From the NCBI RefSeq assembly GCF_000611645.1, contig NW_014013035.1, forward strand, positions 1 to 19,440: DNA of 19,440 nt, read 5' to 3'. Positions 1 to 8,971 of the stretch are shown here, piece after piece (within the stretch, counting starts at the first letter, position 1; each line of letters begins with the position of its first letter). Made by a program: the position numbers and the translations under genes. The notes under the pieces are model-generated. The model did no database searches and was not told the DNA's origin. It worked only from the letters and a program-made list of their open reading frames with translations. The stretch comes from Monoraphidium neglectum (Eukaryota; Chlorophyta; Chlorophyceae; Sphaeropleales; Selenastraceae).

Positions 1-43
1 GTGCGTGTGTGCCCTTGCGCATGTGTGTGTGTATGTGTGTGCA

Positions 44-97
<54 letters not shown>
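1..97. repeat. (GT)n microsatellite
   Basis: An uninterrupted GT run fills 47-97. Positions 1-46 are an imperfect GT-rich lead-in containing GTGCGT and GCATGC variants. The run lies downstream of the stop codon of the minus-strand gene ending at 236. An open frame across it encodes only Cys-Val alternation and is not a gene. Positions 98-235 hold no feature I can name. Confidence 0.95.
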
Positions 98-101
<4 letters not shown>

Positions 102-235
102 TCTGCGATCCCGCCGAGTCAACCCACGAGAGCCCATACGCAAGAAATCGGGGCGAAACGCGGCGCGGGGAGCGTGCGGGGTGGGGCGCGAGGCGGCCGG
201 GCGCGCGGCAGGGCCGCTGACATCATCTGCTGACG

Positions 236-1089
236 TCACACCTTGCCGGCGTCATACTTGGTGTTCAGTATGTTGTCCATGCAGAGCCTGTCGCCGTAAT
301 GCTCCACGGTGGGCGGGCGCATGTGGTCGTAGTAGTAGCTGTTTTGGGAGGGGGGGCGGCGGTGTGCGGGGAGGGGCCTGCGTGAGTGCGGGGAGGCGCC
401 GACGGCCGCCCGTCGGGAGGGCCGCGCATTGCACCAAGGCCAAACAGGGCCACGCCCGCGTCGTGCCGAGCGCCCCCGCGGAGCACAGGTCCGTCTCCAC
501 GCGCATGGGCCCGGTGGGCGCGGCTGGCTGCGCGCGCGCGCGCGGCGCATGCGGGCGCACCCGAAGCGCGTCACGCGCTGCTGCAGCGCGGCGATGGTGG
601 TGTTCTTGGCGCACTTGACGGGCAGCCGCAGCCGGCCTGGGACGAGAGGGCAGTTGTGGGGCGGCAAGGGCTTCGTCTCAAGGGCGGGCGGCGCCCTAAC
701 GGCTGTCTCAGGCATGGGCCGCGACGTGCACGAAGGCAGCCGCTCCCGCACTGACAGCCGGGCGAGGGCGTCGCCCGCGCGCTTCGCTGCGGCTGGCGCG
801 CCGCGGCGGCAGGCAAAACAGCCCTGGACACGGCGCCAGTGCACGCTTGCGCCCTCATGCGGCACGTTTTGTAACACTCACACTCACCAAACTCCCCTCC
901 CCCACACACGTGCACACCCACATGCACACCCACTCATGCATGCGATGGCACTTGGGGCAGCAGTGCGCCCACCACCCACCAACGTGCAGCAGGTCCTCGT
1001 CGGCGGCGGGGTCCGGCATCCTGTGCAGCAACCTGCTCGCCGTCCCGTCGCCGCCCGCGGCGGCGCCGCCGCCACCGCCGGCCGCGTTC

Positions 1090-1129
<40 letters not shown>

Positions 1130-2989
1130 GCTGCTGCTGCTTCTGCAGCTGCTTCTGCTGCGCCTGCTCCATGCGCTGGTGCCGCTGCTGCATTTCGCGT
1201 TGCTCCGCCACCGCGCGCTCCCGTGCCGCAGCAACGCTCTCTGGAATGCGCTGCTGCTTAAGCGCGTACCTGCTCGGGCCAAACGGCCACGCGGCGGCTA
1301 GCTGCGGCGCTAGCGGCCGCACAGGCTGCGGCTGCTGCGGCCGCGGCGGGGGCGGCGGCTGCGGGGGCGGCCCAGAGCCCTGGCGGATCGCCTGGATGGA
1401 GGCCGGCAGGCCACCCAGGCCTCCGCCGCTCGCCACGCCGCCGCCCGCCGCGCCGCCGCCTGCCCCACCGCCGATGACGTCCGCCACCGCCTCCGCGGCC
1501 GGCAGGCGGCCCGCCAGAAAGCAGGAGCTGAGGCGCGTGGCGTCGCCGCGCTTGCGCGCGGCGCGCAGGAGGTCCCAGGGCCCCGTGTGGTGGGCGTTGC
1601 AGTGGTCCGCCTCGCGGGCGCCTGGCGCGCGCGGATAAATGGGGCGTTTTGCAAGAGGGTATGGGAGCCGCCAGGCAGGGTTGAGCGAAAGCATACAACG
1701 CATCCAGGCGCTCAGCAGGCCCGGCAGCACAAGCAGCGGCAGTCGGGCGCGCCGCGCCCTGCTGAGGACTCCCGTCACAGCGGGCGGTCTGGTCGGCGCC
1801 TCACCGGTGCCCCAGAAGCCGCACAGCACCGCCTTGGTGTCGCACACGAAGCAGTAGCACTGCAGCCGAGGTGTTGAGGGTGGCGGGGAAGGGTTGCTGC
1901 CTCAGAGGCCGGCCAGCCGAGGTGCGATGCGGGCAGCATTCATGAACACCAGACCAGCACGCCGCCCATTGCTTGGGCCGAACGGCGGCCCCGTACGGCG
2001 CCCGCCGACGGGAGTACGCATTGCGCAACGCCCTTTGCTTGCGCAAGCACCACGGCGCGGCCGCTGCCCAGCACTGCAGGCGGGCAGGCTGCAGGGCCCG
2101 GATGGGCCAGCCCCAGCCGCACGGCCCCGCCCGCCCACCTGCCCACAGTGCCGCGTGTTGCTGGAGGCGCCCGCGTTCACAAAGGGGTGGTGCCCGCACT
2201 GGTCGCGCGTGTGCGGGAGGTCGCAGCGCACATCCTGGCGTGGGGAGCGCATTCACGGGTTGATGGAGCGGCTGGGAGCGGGCGCCACTGCCAGCAATTG
2301 GCCTGGCAGCAGCCGCGCATGTCGGCTTTGATGTGCGTGCATGAGTTGCATGCATGGGTTGCATGCATGGGTTGCGTGCATGGCATGCAGCGGCTGCGAC
2401 CTTCACGAGCAAGAGCATGCCTGCATGAAGGCGCATTCATGGGGGCCACGCGACGCCATGCAGCAGCCGCATGCGGCGCCAGCACCAGCATGCCGCCGCC
2501 GCCCCCGCCTGTGCTGCGCCATCCACGGGTGGGGTGGCACGTCAAGCACACCGCACACCAACTGTGGACCGGGCAGGGCCAGGACTGCTCACCACGCCGG
2601 CTACGCCCACGATCGCCAGCTCCTCTTCCTCCCCCAGCGCCGCCTGCGCCCGCTGCCACGCCGCTCCCACGCCCGCGGGCGCGGCCGGCCCCGCGCCGGG
2701 CGCAGGGGCCGCGCCGCCCCCTTGCCGCGGCGGGCCCGCCTCCTCGGGCTCGTCCAGCACCACCACGTCGCTGTCTGGCGTGGGGGCGCGGCCGGATGCA
2801 GGCGCTGCGGGTGCCGCGAAAGGGCGTGCATGGGGAGGGGGGAGCGCGGGGAGTTGGAGCGCCCTGGAGGGCGGCAGCACTTGCCTGTGAGCCGCAGCGC
2901 AAGGGCACCCATTCGCGCTGCGGCAGCTCACCGGCAAGGGAAGCGGGTGCATCGTCGTCGCTGAGTGTGAGGTCCACGAAGAAGGTCAT
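236..2989 (-). CDS. RIN13-like Cys/His-cluster protein with SUMO-interaction-like motifs and polyQ
   Basis: Seven exons read 2989-2932, 2804-2593, 2234-2139, 1859-1805, 1621-980, 636-561 and 338-236. Every junction is GT-AG with matching phase, giving 413 residues and a TGA stop at 236-238. Start is the ATG opening MTFFVDLTLSDDD. Residues 5-13 (VDLTLSDDD), the VVVLDEPEE stretch of exon 2 and EEEELAIVGV at the end of exon 2 look like SUMO-interaction motifs. Residues 91-152 hold a Cys/His cluster: C94, C103, H105/H106, C120, C123, C125, C128, C135, H147, C148. The order LPHTRDQC, CYCFVCD, HCNA resembles plant proteins annotated RPM1-interacting protein 13-like; this is family memory, not a search. 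Then come a Gly/Pro-rich linker, a charged helix at about 262-319 with an 11-Gln run at 306-316, and a tail with LRLPVKCAKNTTIAALQQRV that might be ubiquitin-like. Function unknown; a nuclear or SUMO-linked role is inference. The last two junctions rest on phase and consensus only. Confidence 0.62.
1095..1127. repeat. (CTG)11 tract coding for polyglutamine
   Basis: Eleven uninterrupted CTG units on the plus strand read as CAG (Gln) on the minus strand, inside exon 5 of the RIN13-like gene. Flanking CTG/CTT/CCG triplets to about 1164 continue the Gln/Lys/Arg-rich helix. A pure repeat inside a coding exon is expected to vary in length between strains. Confidence 0.9.
2346..2384. repeat. Three 13-bp tandem units in an intron
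   Basis: TTGCATGCATGGG occurs twice in a row, followed by a variant starting TTGCGTGCATGG. The units lie in intron 2 (2235-2592) of the RIN13-like gene. The core GCATGCATGC is self-complementary and could form small cruciforms. It looks like a simple minisatellite. Confidence 0.85.
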
Positions 2990-4700
2990 CGCCTCAGATT
3001 AGGCGCCTGGCGCCGGCTTTCAGGCTGGTGAGCGCCTGCCGCCCAGGCACAAAGGTGTTCTGGTGTGTATTGCACCCCCAGGCGGGGGGCGCTGCTTGTG
3101 AAAGCAGAGGTGCCACGCCTGCAAGGCTAGCGATACAGAAATATGCTATGTATCCTATGCGGCTGTGTAGGCCTCCTCCTGATGCCACATGAGGGCCTGG
3201 TGTACTGTGATTCTGGGCCAAAGAGCCAGAAGAACCGCCGTGGACCAGCCAAGACTATCAGAATCTTGGTCGACACATTTGTGAGACTTCGAAGCCTCGT
3301 GCCCTCCGAGTCGTGCTGCTCGGCCGAGCGTGCTGCGCTCTTCGCGAACAGCACGACTTCAAACACTCTTACTGACCCGCTGAACAATGTATTACTCTAG
3401 AAACCTCTGAAGTGTATGAGCAGCTGCCTTGCGTGTCCTCATTGTCTCCACTCCGGATTCGAAGTGATCTTGGCGCAAATCAGCGAAGTGATCATACTCA
3501 GCTGCACTGCATGGGTATGGGTCCGGGCTGTGCTTATGATAGGAGAAGCTGCTGAATTACATTCACTTGCAAAGCACCGATTGTCTGTGCGCTGTATGGT
3601 TTGCCTTGCAGATGCACGCGCAGGCGTACCGCTTCGCACTCATCCGCGTCAGGGGTGACTGCAGGTGCACTGGCCCTGCCTGATGGCAGCTTACAGTGCA
3701 AAACAGCACGGAGGAATTGGTCGAGGGAAAGCAATGCATTGCATTTGTGCATGATTGGTAGGGGCCAGGGCATGGCCGCCAAGAGTACTCTTCGCTTGCC
3801 ACGTGCAAGGGATAGGACCCCGAGGCCTGGTGCGCGCGCGCCCCCGGGGAAGACACGAGTTCTTTTGTGCAGTAGGAGATGTCAGTGCGCCAATTGATCT
3901 GAACTGCATGTGAACGGAGTGTCAAGCAGCCCTCCCGCAGGGGGACAGGCTTGAATCCCGGTATGCTGCCATAGAACAAGCGCCGGCAGGAGGCTGTGTC
4001 AAGCCTGCAGCTGAGGGGGCCCTTGTTCCAGTGAGAATCAAGGCGACGGCCTTTGACCCACATGACACCGCGGCCGGCAGCACGAGGGGTTCACGCCCGT
4101 ATTGAATGAACAGTCTTCCGGCAAGGGATCAGCGCTCAGGGCCCCAACCCTTCTCAACACAACCCCGCACCCGGTGTGGGGCCCAAGGCACTCTCCATTC
4201 ATCGGCTCCGCAACCCGCAAAACCCCGCTTCTCAACCCTGTGTACAGCCCCTGAACGTGCGCAAAACACCCGTGTTTGGGTGCGCGTGGGGGTGGCGTAA
4301 TCACGGAGGAGGCCTGAACAGGGCCATAAGTGCCACATGCCTGCGTACAACATTTCAAATCACTTCTTGCCTTTTGGCAAACCAAGACACGCGGTTCACC
4401 GCGTCTAGGCGGAGTTCAGTCCGGAGCCCCACGATACGGTACGTTAGCAACGACATTTGCGAGCGGGACTACATGTGCGAGCGGGAGTGCGCCCGTCCCA
4501 GCGCATGCACCCCTGCGTTTGCCGCATCATACTTACCATGTTTACTATGTGGCTTGTTCGCTTAGCCTCCCTTAGCATTGGCTTCAGTTTTGCCCACGGG
4601 CTTATAACTGCAGCCGCTGAGCCGCTTCTGTGAGTGCCGCAGCACGCACAGAGCACTGTTTGCAAATCAGCTTGAACAAATGAAATTAGAATGTTTTTGC
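2990..4700. other. Gene-poor stretch upstream of the RIN13-like gene
   Basis: The first few hundred bases should contain the promoter and 5' UTR of the minus-strand gene starting at 2989, but I see no clear TATA box. Open frames of about 60-165 codons exist on both strands (for example 3143-3400 plus and 3563-4063 minus). None shows a recognisable domain, and opposite-strand frames overlap, so I do not call them genes. A hairpin at 3309-3358 is listed separately. Base composition is less GC-rich than in the flanking exons. Confidence 0.5.
3309..3358. repeat. Inverted repeat with internal palindrome
   Basis: AGTCGTGCTG at 3309-3318 is the perfect reverse complement of CAGCACGACT at 3349-3358, leaving 30 bases between the arms. 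The 12-bp palindrome GCTCGGCCGAGC begins at the inner edge of the left arm (3317-3328). It could fold as a stem-loop in DNA or RNA. No flanking target duplication or gene end explains it. Confidence 0.6.
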
Positions 4701-4718
4701 ATCTATTTATGCACCTAG

Positions 4719-5200
4719 CACCTCACTCATGCTGAAGATGTCAATGACCAAGTGGACTCACAGCACCGCAAGAGCCTCAAGGCGTTTGTGCGAGAAAGTA
4801 TGGAAAATGCGCCCCCTGATACCACATGGAGACTTGTGCACGGGGAAGCGCCATTGACAGTGGCCAACCGCCGCGCTGCCCAACTTTATCCAGCCAGCCA
4901 AAATGAGCCACATTAAAATTGGATCCTGAGGTGGCATGGCGGAGGAACCTCGCTGCAGAGCAGTTCCATGCCCTGCACAGCTAGCTGTTACTGGTTAAGC
5001 CACACCGGGCTGGTGAAGGTTTGTGCCCCCTGTGCTAGGGCATGGCAACAGCCCTCGGCTGGAACACGTTCCAGCTGTTCTACAACAGGATTCGTGGAGA
5101 TACCAGCCTATTTGGCTTCCAATACCTGAAAGGCGTGCGCTACCTGAGATCTTACTGCCCTAGTGAGGGCGGCGCCGCCGGTTACACCCACGGCGCCTTG
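4719..5200 (+). pseudogene. Decayed reading frame, possibly a non-LTR retroelement C-terminus
   Basis: An open frame at 4719-4913 encodes 65 residues including TTWRLVHGEAPLTVANRR, then stops at 4914-4916. A -1 shift at 4913 opens a second frame reading LKLDPEVAWRRNLAAEQFHA. That frame is broken by TAG at 4982 and TAG at 5036, with KPHRAGEGLCPLC just before the second stop, and it then runs on through the ATG at 5042 (GWNTFQLFYNRIRGDTS). W-R-L-hydrophobic-H-G-x-x-P followed by C-P-L-C is the layout I associate with the zinc-binding domain after reverse transcriptase in LINE-type elements. One shift and two stops suggest a dead copy. The frame stays open to 5533 but becomes low-complexity. Assignment is inference; plain intergenic DNA is the alternative. 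Confidence 0.3.
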
Positions 5201-6300
5201 CTGCGCGCTACCGCCGCGCGCGTGTGCACCCGTCGTGCGTGGGTAGGCATCGCAGGTGTAGGCGCAGTTGCAGCGGCCAGACAGCACATGCGGGGCAGCC
5301 GACTCTCTGGTCATGGTAGCAGGTCAAAGGTCAGAAGTGCTGAAGTAAGCTCCGCTGCGAGAATGCTGCCCTTGCCTTGCAACTGCGTGGCCAAAAGCGG
5401 TATGGCTGAAGGCGCTCGGCTTGATAAGCAGGTGGGCTTCCATGCGGCTCACCAGCAGCACGCAGCGAGCGCGACAGACGTTGGTGCTGCGCCACCGCAA
5501 CGTTACCAGCAGTGGTCTGCTGGCAGACCGTAGCGGCGGCAATCGCTCTGCAGCAGCAGGCCAGCGGATCAGCGGGAGAAGTGTTGAGTTGTATGCGCGC
5601 ATGCATCTGTCTGGGCTGCCAGCCCGCTCGGAGCCCATTGCACATAGGCGCCCAGTGTGCACGACAGCAGAGTCAGCAGCAGCAGTAGCAGCAACGGCGG
5701 CGGGGGCAGCAGCCTCCGGGGCAACGCGGCCATGCCCACTGATGCTGGCAGAGGCAGGTAGGGGGCCATAGCCGCGGTAGCCGCAGCCCGTCCGCACACG
5801 TGGGAGCCATGCCTCCGCACGCGTGACATAACGCGTGTTGGTGTACGCCCTCAGCAGCCATGCACCACATCAGAATGGCAGATGCCTCCCTGTCGGTTAG
5901 CACAGCAGGGGGCCTGTGCTGCGCACTCATTCGTGCTGCTGACCCATAAGTGACACCAACATAAGATGGTGGGCCTTGTGGGTGGAGTGGAGCAGCAATG
6001 CAGAGCGTGTCACGCCCGAACCAGTTTAGCTGCTGCTGAAATATCAAACCGATTATTCGAAGCACACTTCCCTACCAGCAGACCCCCCCTCGAAACCCCC
6101 CCCCGAAACTAGGGTTTTGCCATGTACCGCCCCAAAATTAACCCTGGCTCACTCTGGGGTTACAGCTGCAGTTAAGGCGTGTTAAGGGTGGTTAAGGGTG
6201 GTTCTACAGGGCACGAAACCTATAGGGTTGTCGATGTTAGTCCTTAAGCCATTGCACAGAATTGAACTGTGCTAATTGGATTCAAGTAATGCAACCAGAA
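5201..6300. other. Intergenic stretch, no recognised gene
   Basis: Overlapping open frames on both strands are Ala/Arg/Ser-rich and give no domain I recognise. One minus-strand frame (5829-5569) contains a Leu-rich hydrophobic run produced by a CAG/CTG-rich patch at about 5667-5725. Around 6083-6125 there are C-runs and one TAGGGTTTT motif, and at 6172-6212 three short GTTAAGG-type repeats. Nothing here can be supported as a gene. Confidence 0.45.
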
Positions 6301-6307
6301 CGGCGCC

Positions 6308-6856
6308 CACTCCGTTGCCGCCTGCCGCCCGCTCGAGCGCGCTTGGACGTTGTGCAAGTAAGCAAGCGGCTCAAGGGGGCACCTGATGCGCCAGCTTTCC
6401 AACGCGCCTGCGCCTCGACCAGCTCTCTTGCAGTAGGGGCGTACCCGCCGGGACCTGCAAGGCGGTGTGTGAGGCGATCACCTAGGAAATTGTGCGTGAC
6501 TCACCAGCTTTCTCACGGGTAGCCGTGGAGGAGGCCATCGCGCCGTTCAGCACTTTGCTCACTCCGTTGCCGCCCGCCGCCCGCCCGAGCGCGCGTGGAC
6601 GTTCTGCAAGTTCGCAAGCGGCTCAAGGGGGCATGCACAATGAGGCCTGCATATTACAACCAAACCCCCACTAGTCTCGGGATCCAGCAGCGCGCACCTG
6701 ATGCGTCAGCTTTCAAACGCGCCTGTGCCTGGACCAGCTCCCTGACAGTGGGACCTGCAAAGCGGTGTGTGGGGCGATCACCTAGGCAGTTGTGCGTGAC
6801 CTAACAACTCTTCTTACGGGTAGGCGCGGAGGAGGCCATCGCGCCGTTCAGCACTT
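6308..6856. repeat. Diverged direct duplication of about 250-300 bp
   Basis: Unit A is 6308-6555 and unit B is 6560-6856; the left ends lie 252 bp apart. Shared blocks include CACTCCGTTGCCGCC, GCAAGCGGCTCAAGGGGGCA, GGCGATCACCTAGG and GAGGAGGCCATCGCGCCGTT. Unit B carries about 63 extra bases (about 6633-6696), beginning after GGCA and ending GCGCGCA, and lacks about 15 bases present in unit A. No coding potential is shared. It looks like an old local duplication of non-coding or repeat DNA. Confidence 0.85.
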
Positions 6857-7270
6857 CGTGGTGGTTGGGATCAGGAGGCGGCTCACCAGCTTGCAACCCT
6901 GTGGACCCGCGAGCCCAAATTTTCAGGCCCATCTTATCAATCTATCATAGCGGTGTAGCCGGTAGCGTGCGATTCAGCCCTGCCGCGTTTTGTGTGTGAC
7001 GACGGAATAGTGAAGTGTTTGAAGCGAATGGCCCGTGTATGTGTTTACGGTACTGGGATGTACCGTATGGCTCCTGCAGCACTTCCGGTTGGCTGAGGAA
7101 TGGGAGCGCAGTAGGCCAGGCGAAGCGAAAGTGTGCAGTGAGTGGTGAGTGGTGATCTGCCACAGGTCACTATAAGCTCAAGTACAAGTTGATCGTGTGT
7201 TTGATCAGAGTGATAAGCCTTAGTTCAGGGTAAGCCATACACTCTGGGGACTTTCTGTGGCGTTGCTGGT
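6857..7270. other. Intergenic stretch between two duplications
   Basis: No gene is recognised. A minus-strand open frame of 72 codons (7163-6945) has no known motif, and no splice-supported extension was found. Confidence 0.4.
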
Positions 7271-7620
7271 GCTGCAGCAACACCGCATGTGATCACCTGG
7301 GCACTGGCCCACAACGCGTGCCAGCGCAGGGAACTCAGGAGTTAATGAGCAGTTAAAAATTGCGCTCCAAGCATACGCGACACAAATGGTTGATAACTCC
7401 ACAGGTTCCGGACGTTTAGCCTAACCGCCCTCATAACCCGCCGGCGCTGCAGCAGTGACACGCGTAGTCACCTATGCACCAGCCCACAGCGCGTGCCAGC
7501 ACGGGGAACTCAAGAGTTTGATAGAAATTGAATCCTGCGCCCCAAGCATGCGCGACACAAACAGTTGATAACCCCGCGGGTTCCGGCCGCGGCCCCTAAC
7601 CGGCCTCACAACCCGCCGTT
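7271..7620. repeat. Tandem duplication, two 175-bp units
   Basis: Unit 1 (7271-7445) and unit 2 (7446-7620) are directly adjacent with a constant offset of 175 bp. Each contains, in order, GCTGCAGCA, a CACCTGGGCACTGGCCCAC-like block, CGCGTGCCAGC, GGGAACTCA, a CCAAGCATRCGCGACACAAA block, GTTGATAAC, GGTTCCGG and a final AACCCGCCG. Many substitutions and small indels separate them, so the event is old. Neither unit has a conserved reading frame. Confidence 0.85.
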
Positions 7621-8700
7621 GCGCCGGTTACAGAGGGGGGTCCGCTGGTAGGGCTTTTTAAACCTTACCCACAGCAGGCACCTAAGCCCCAGCTGCAGCT
7701 GGTGTCTGGCTTCATGGTGCTGCCGCCGGCTGGCCTGCCCCCGGAGCAGCGGCTGTTCTGATCAATATCGCATGTGCCGCCAATGGCTGGTGCCAGCCCG
7801 CCAGGGGGCTGCCGCTTGCCACGATTACAGCCAGGTAACTGCCGTTGCTGGCACTGCTTGGTGGTGAACTGCCCAGAAACGCAGACAAGGGATGGCTGTG
7901 GCCGGCAGCGGTCACGGCATGGTGCCTGGAGCGCTGCAGTTGCCGGTGTGGGCAGGCCCTCGGCGGGTGGGCTGAAGCCGCCGGCAGGTGCTGGCGCTTG
8001 GGGGCCCGGCAGCGCTGGCCACCCGTCTCCCTGTGCAGCCGCCGCGCCCCCAGCTGTTAGCTGAGGAGGACGCCAGCGTGCAGGGCCCTGGCAAGAGGGG
8101 CCCCTGCCAAAGTCGGTCAACGCAGCACATACAGCAGCTTGCACTCCGGCACGCCGTGCTGAAGCAAGCAGCCACGCGGGGCCACTCGCGTGCAAGCCCT
8201 CTGGCGGTTGCAACAACATATGGTGTACAGCACGCGGCAGAAACAGATCAAGCCGTTGCCCTGCTGTAGAGCATGCCCTGCTATGACAGCCGTGAGTGCA
8301 TCGCCCGGTGGGCCACTCGTTTGGATACATTTTTCCTGCCTACACAACACAACCACATGCACCTCAGGCTGCATTACCAGCACTTGTATTCATAGCATAT
8401 TCAGCGATGGATTGTCGTTTGAGATGGGCGGCAGGCCAGACGGCGCGGAGGCCAGCGCCCCCACCAGATGGCTGTGCCCAAAGGCCAGCTCAGCAGATTC
8501 AAATTGGCACAGCTGCGATCAATGATCAAAAGCAGGATTGCTCAGGCGACCGCGTAACCACATGTCTTGGCGGTTACTTTGATGAATCGGGCCGCTGCAT
8601 ATGAATGGAGGGGCTCTGTAGCGGCCAGCTCGTGCGATGCAATCTCGCACCCTTGACTGGTGTGGCCTGGTTCGAATCTGGCCCAAGAGGCGGGTTGCGC
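7621..8700. other. Unassigned, possibly decayed coding DNA
   Basis: A minus-strand frame of 221 codons (8330-7665) and several plus-strand frames (7774-8064, 7988-8269, 8190-8525, 8296-8604) overlap here. None gives a recognised domain. The plus-strand segments read like sense protein in pieces that change frame, for example a Gln/Pro-rich piece ending PPEQRLF at about 7760 and QQLALRHAVLKQAA in 7988-8269. That would suit a broken gene, but GC-rich non-coding DNA could give the same impression. Confidence 0.25.
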
Positions 8701-8750
8701 ACCAACCCAAGCGCGCCCGAACAGGGTCCTCACCCCCCCCAATATGCCAT

Positions 8751-8760
8751 TTTTATACAC
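8751..8760 (+). promoter_or_regulatory. TATA-like element upstream of the first secreted-protein gene
   Basis: TTTTATACAC lies about 215 bp before the ATG at 8972. Initiation about 30 bp downstream would leave a 5' UTR of roughly 190 bases that is CT- and AC-rich. This is a motif and position match only. Confidence 0.4.
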
Positions 8761-8971
8761 TCACTGCGTTTTTGAAGCGCGAGGAATGCGTGGCAGACGA
8801 TGAGTCTGGACGCTTGAATTTCCACCGCTCCTGGGCTCCTTGTAGGAGACTTCCACAACCATTGTCATACTCAAAACACTCATCTTCCACTTTCTACCTT
8901 GACCAGTACCAGCCTTCCAAAAGGCTAACTGTCAAGCGCCAAGCACCCTCCCCTCCTGACACCAAGGAAAG

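Noticed and set aside
231..238. TGACGTCA palindrome (CRE/bZIP site)
   Set aside because: It overlaps the stop codon of the minus-strand gene and lies at a gene end; one 8-bp match there is not evidence for a promoter.
1..618. 205-codon plus-strand open frame starting in the GT repeat
   Set aside because: The N-terminus is Cys-Val alternation from the microsatellite and the rest is the shadow of minus-strand exons 6 and 7 of the RIN13-like gene.
5569..5829. Minus-strand ORF with a Leu-run resembling a signal peptide (MAALPRRLLPPPP and onward)
   Set aside because: The hydrophobic run comes from CAG/CTG-rich DNA, the frame ends soon after, and no splice-consistent downstream exon was found.
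6083..6212. C-runs, one TAGGGTTTT and GTTAAGG repeats suggesting interstitial telomere sequence
   Set aside because: Only a single telomere-like unit is present and the rest does not follow an algal telomere period.
7665..8330. 221-codon minus-strand ORF
   Set aside because: Low-complexity Pro/Ala/Gly/Cys composition, competing plus-strand frames, no domain and no supporting splice or start context.
8620..8700. tRNA-like stretch with GGTTCGAATCTGG
   Set aside because: The putative T-stem and acceptor do not pair, and the 7-base loop of the nearby TGCGA/TCGCA stem lacks U at position 33.
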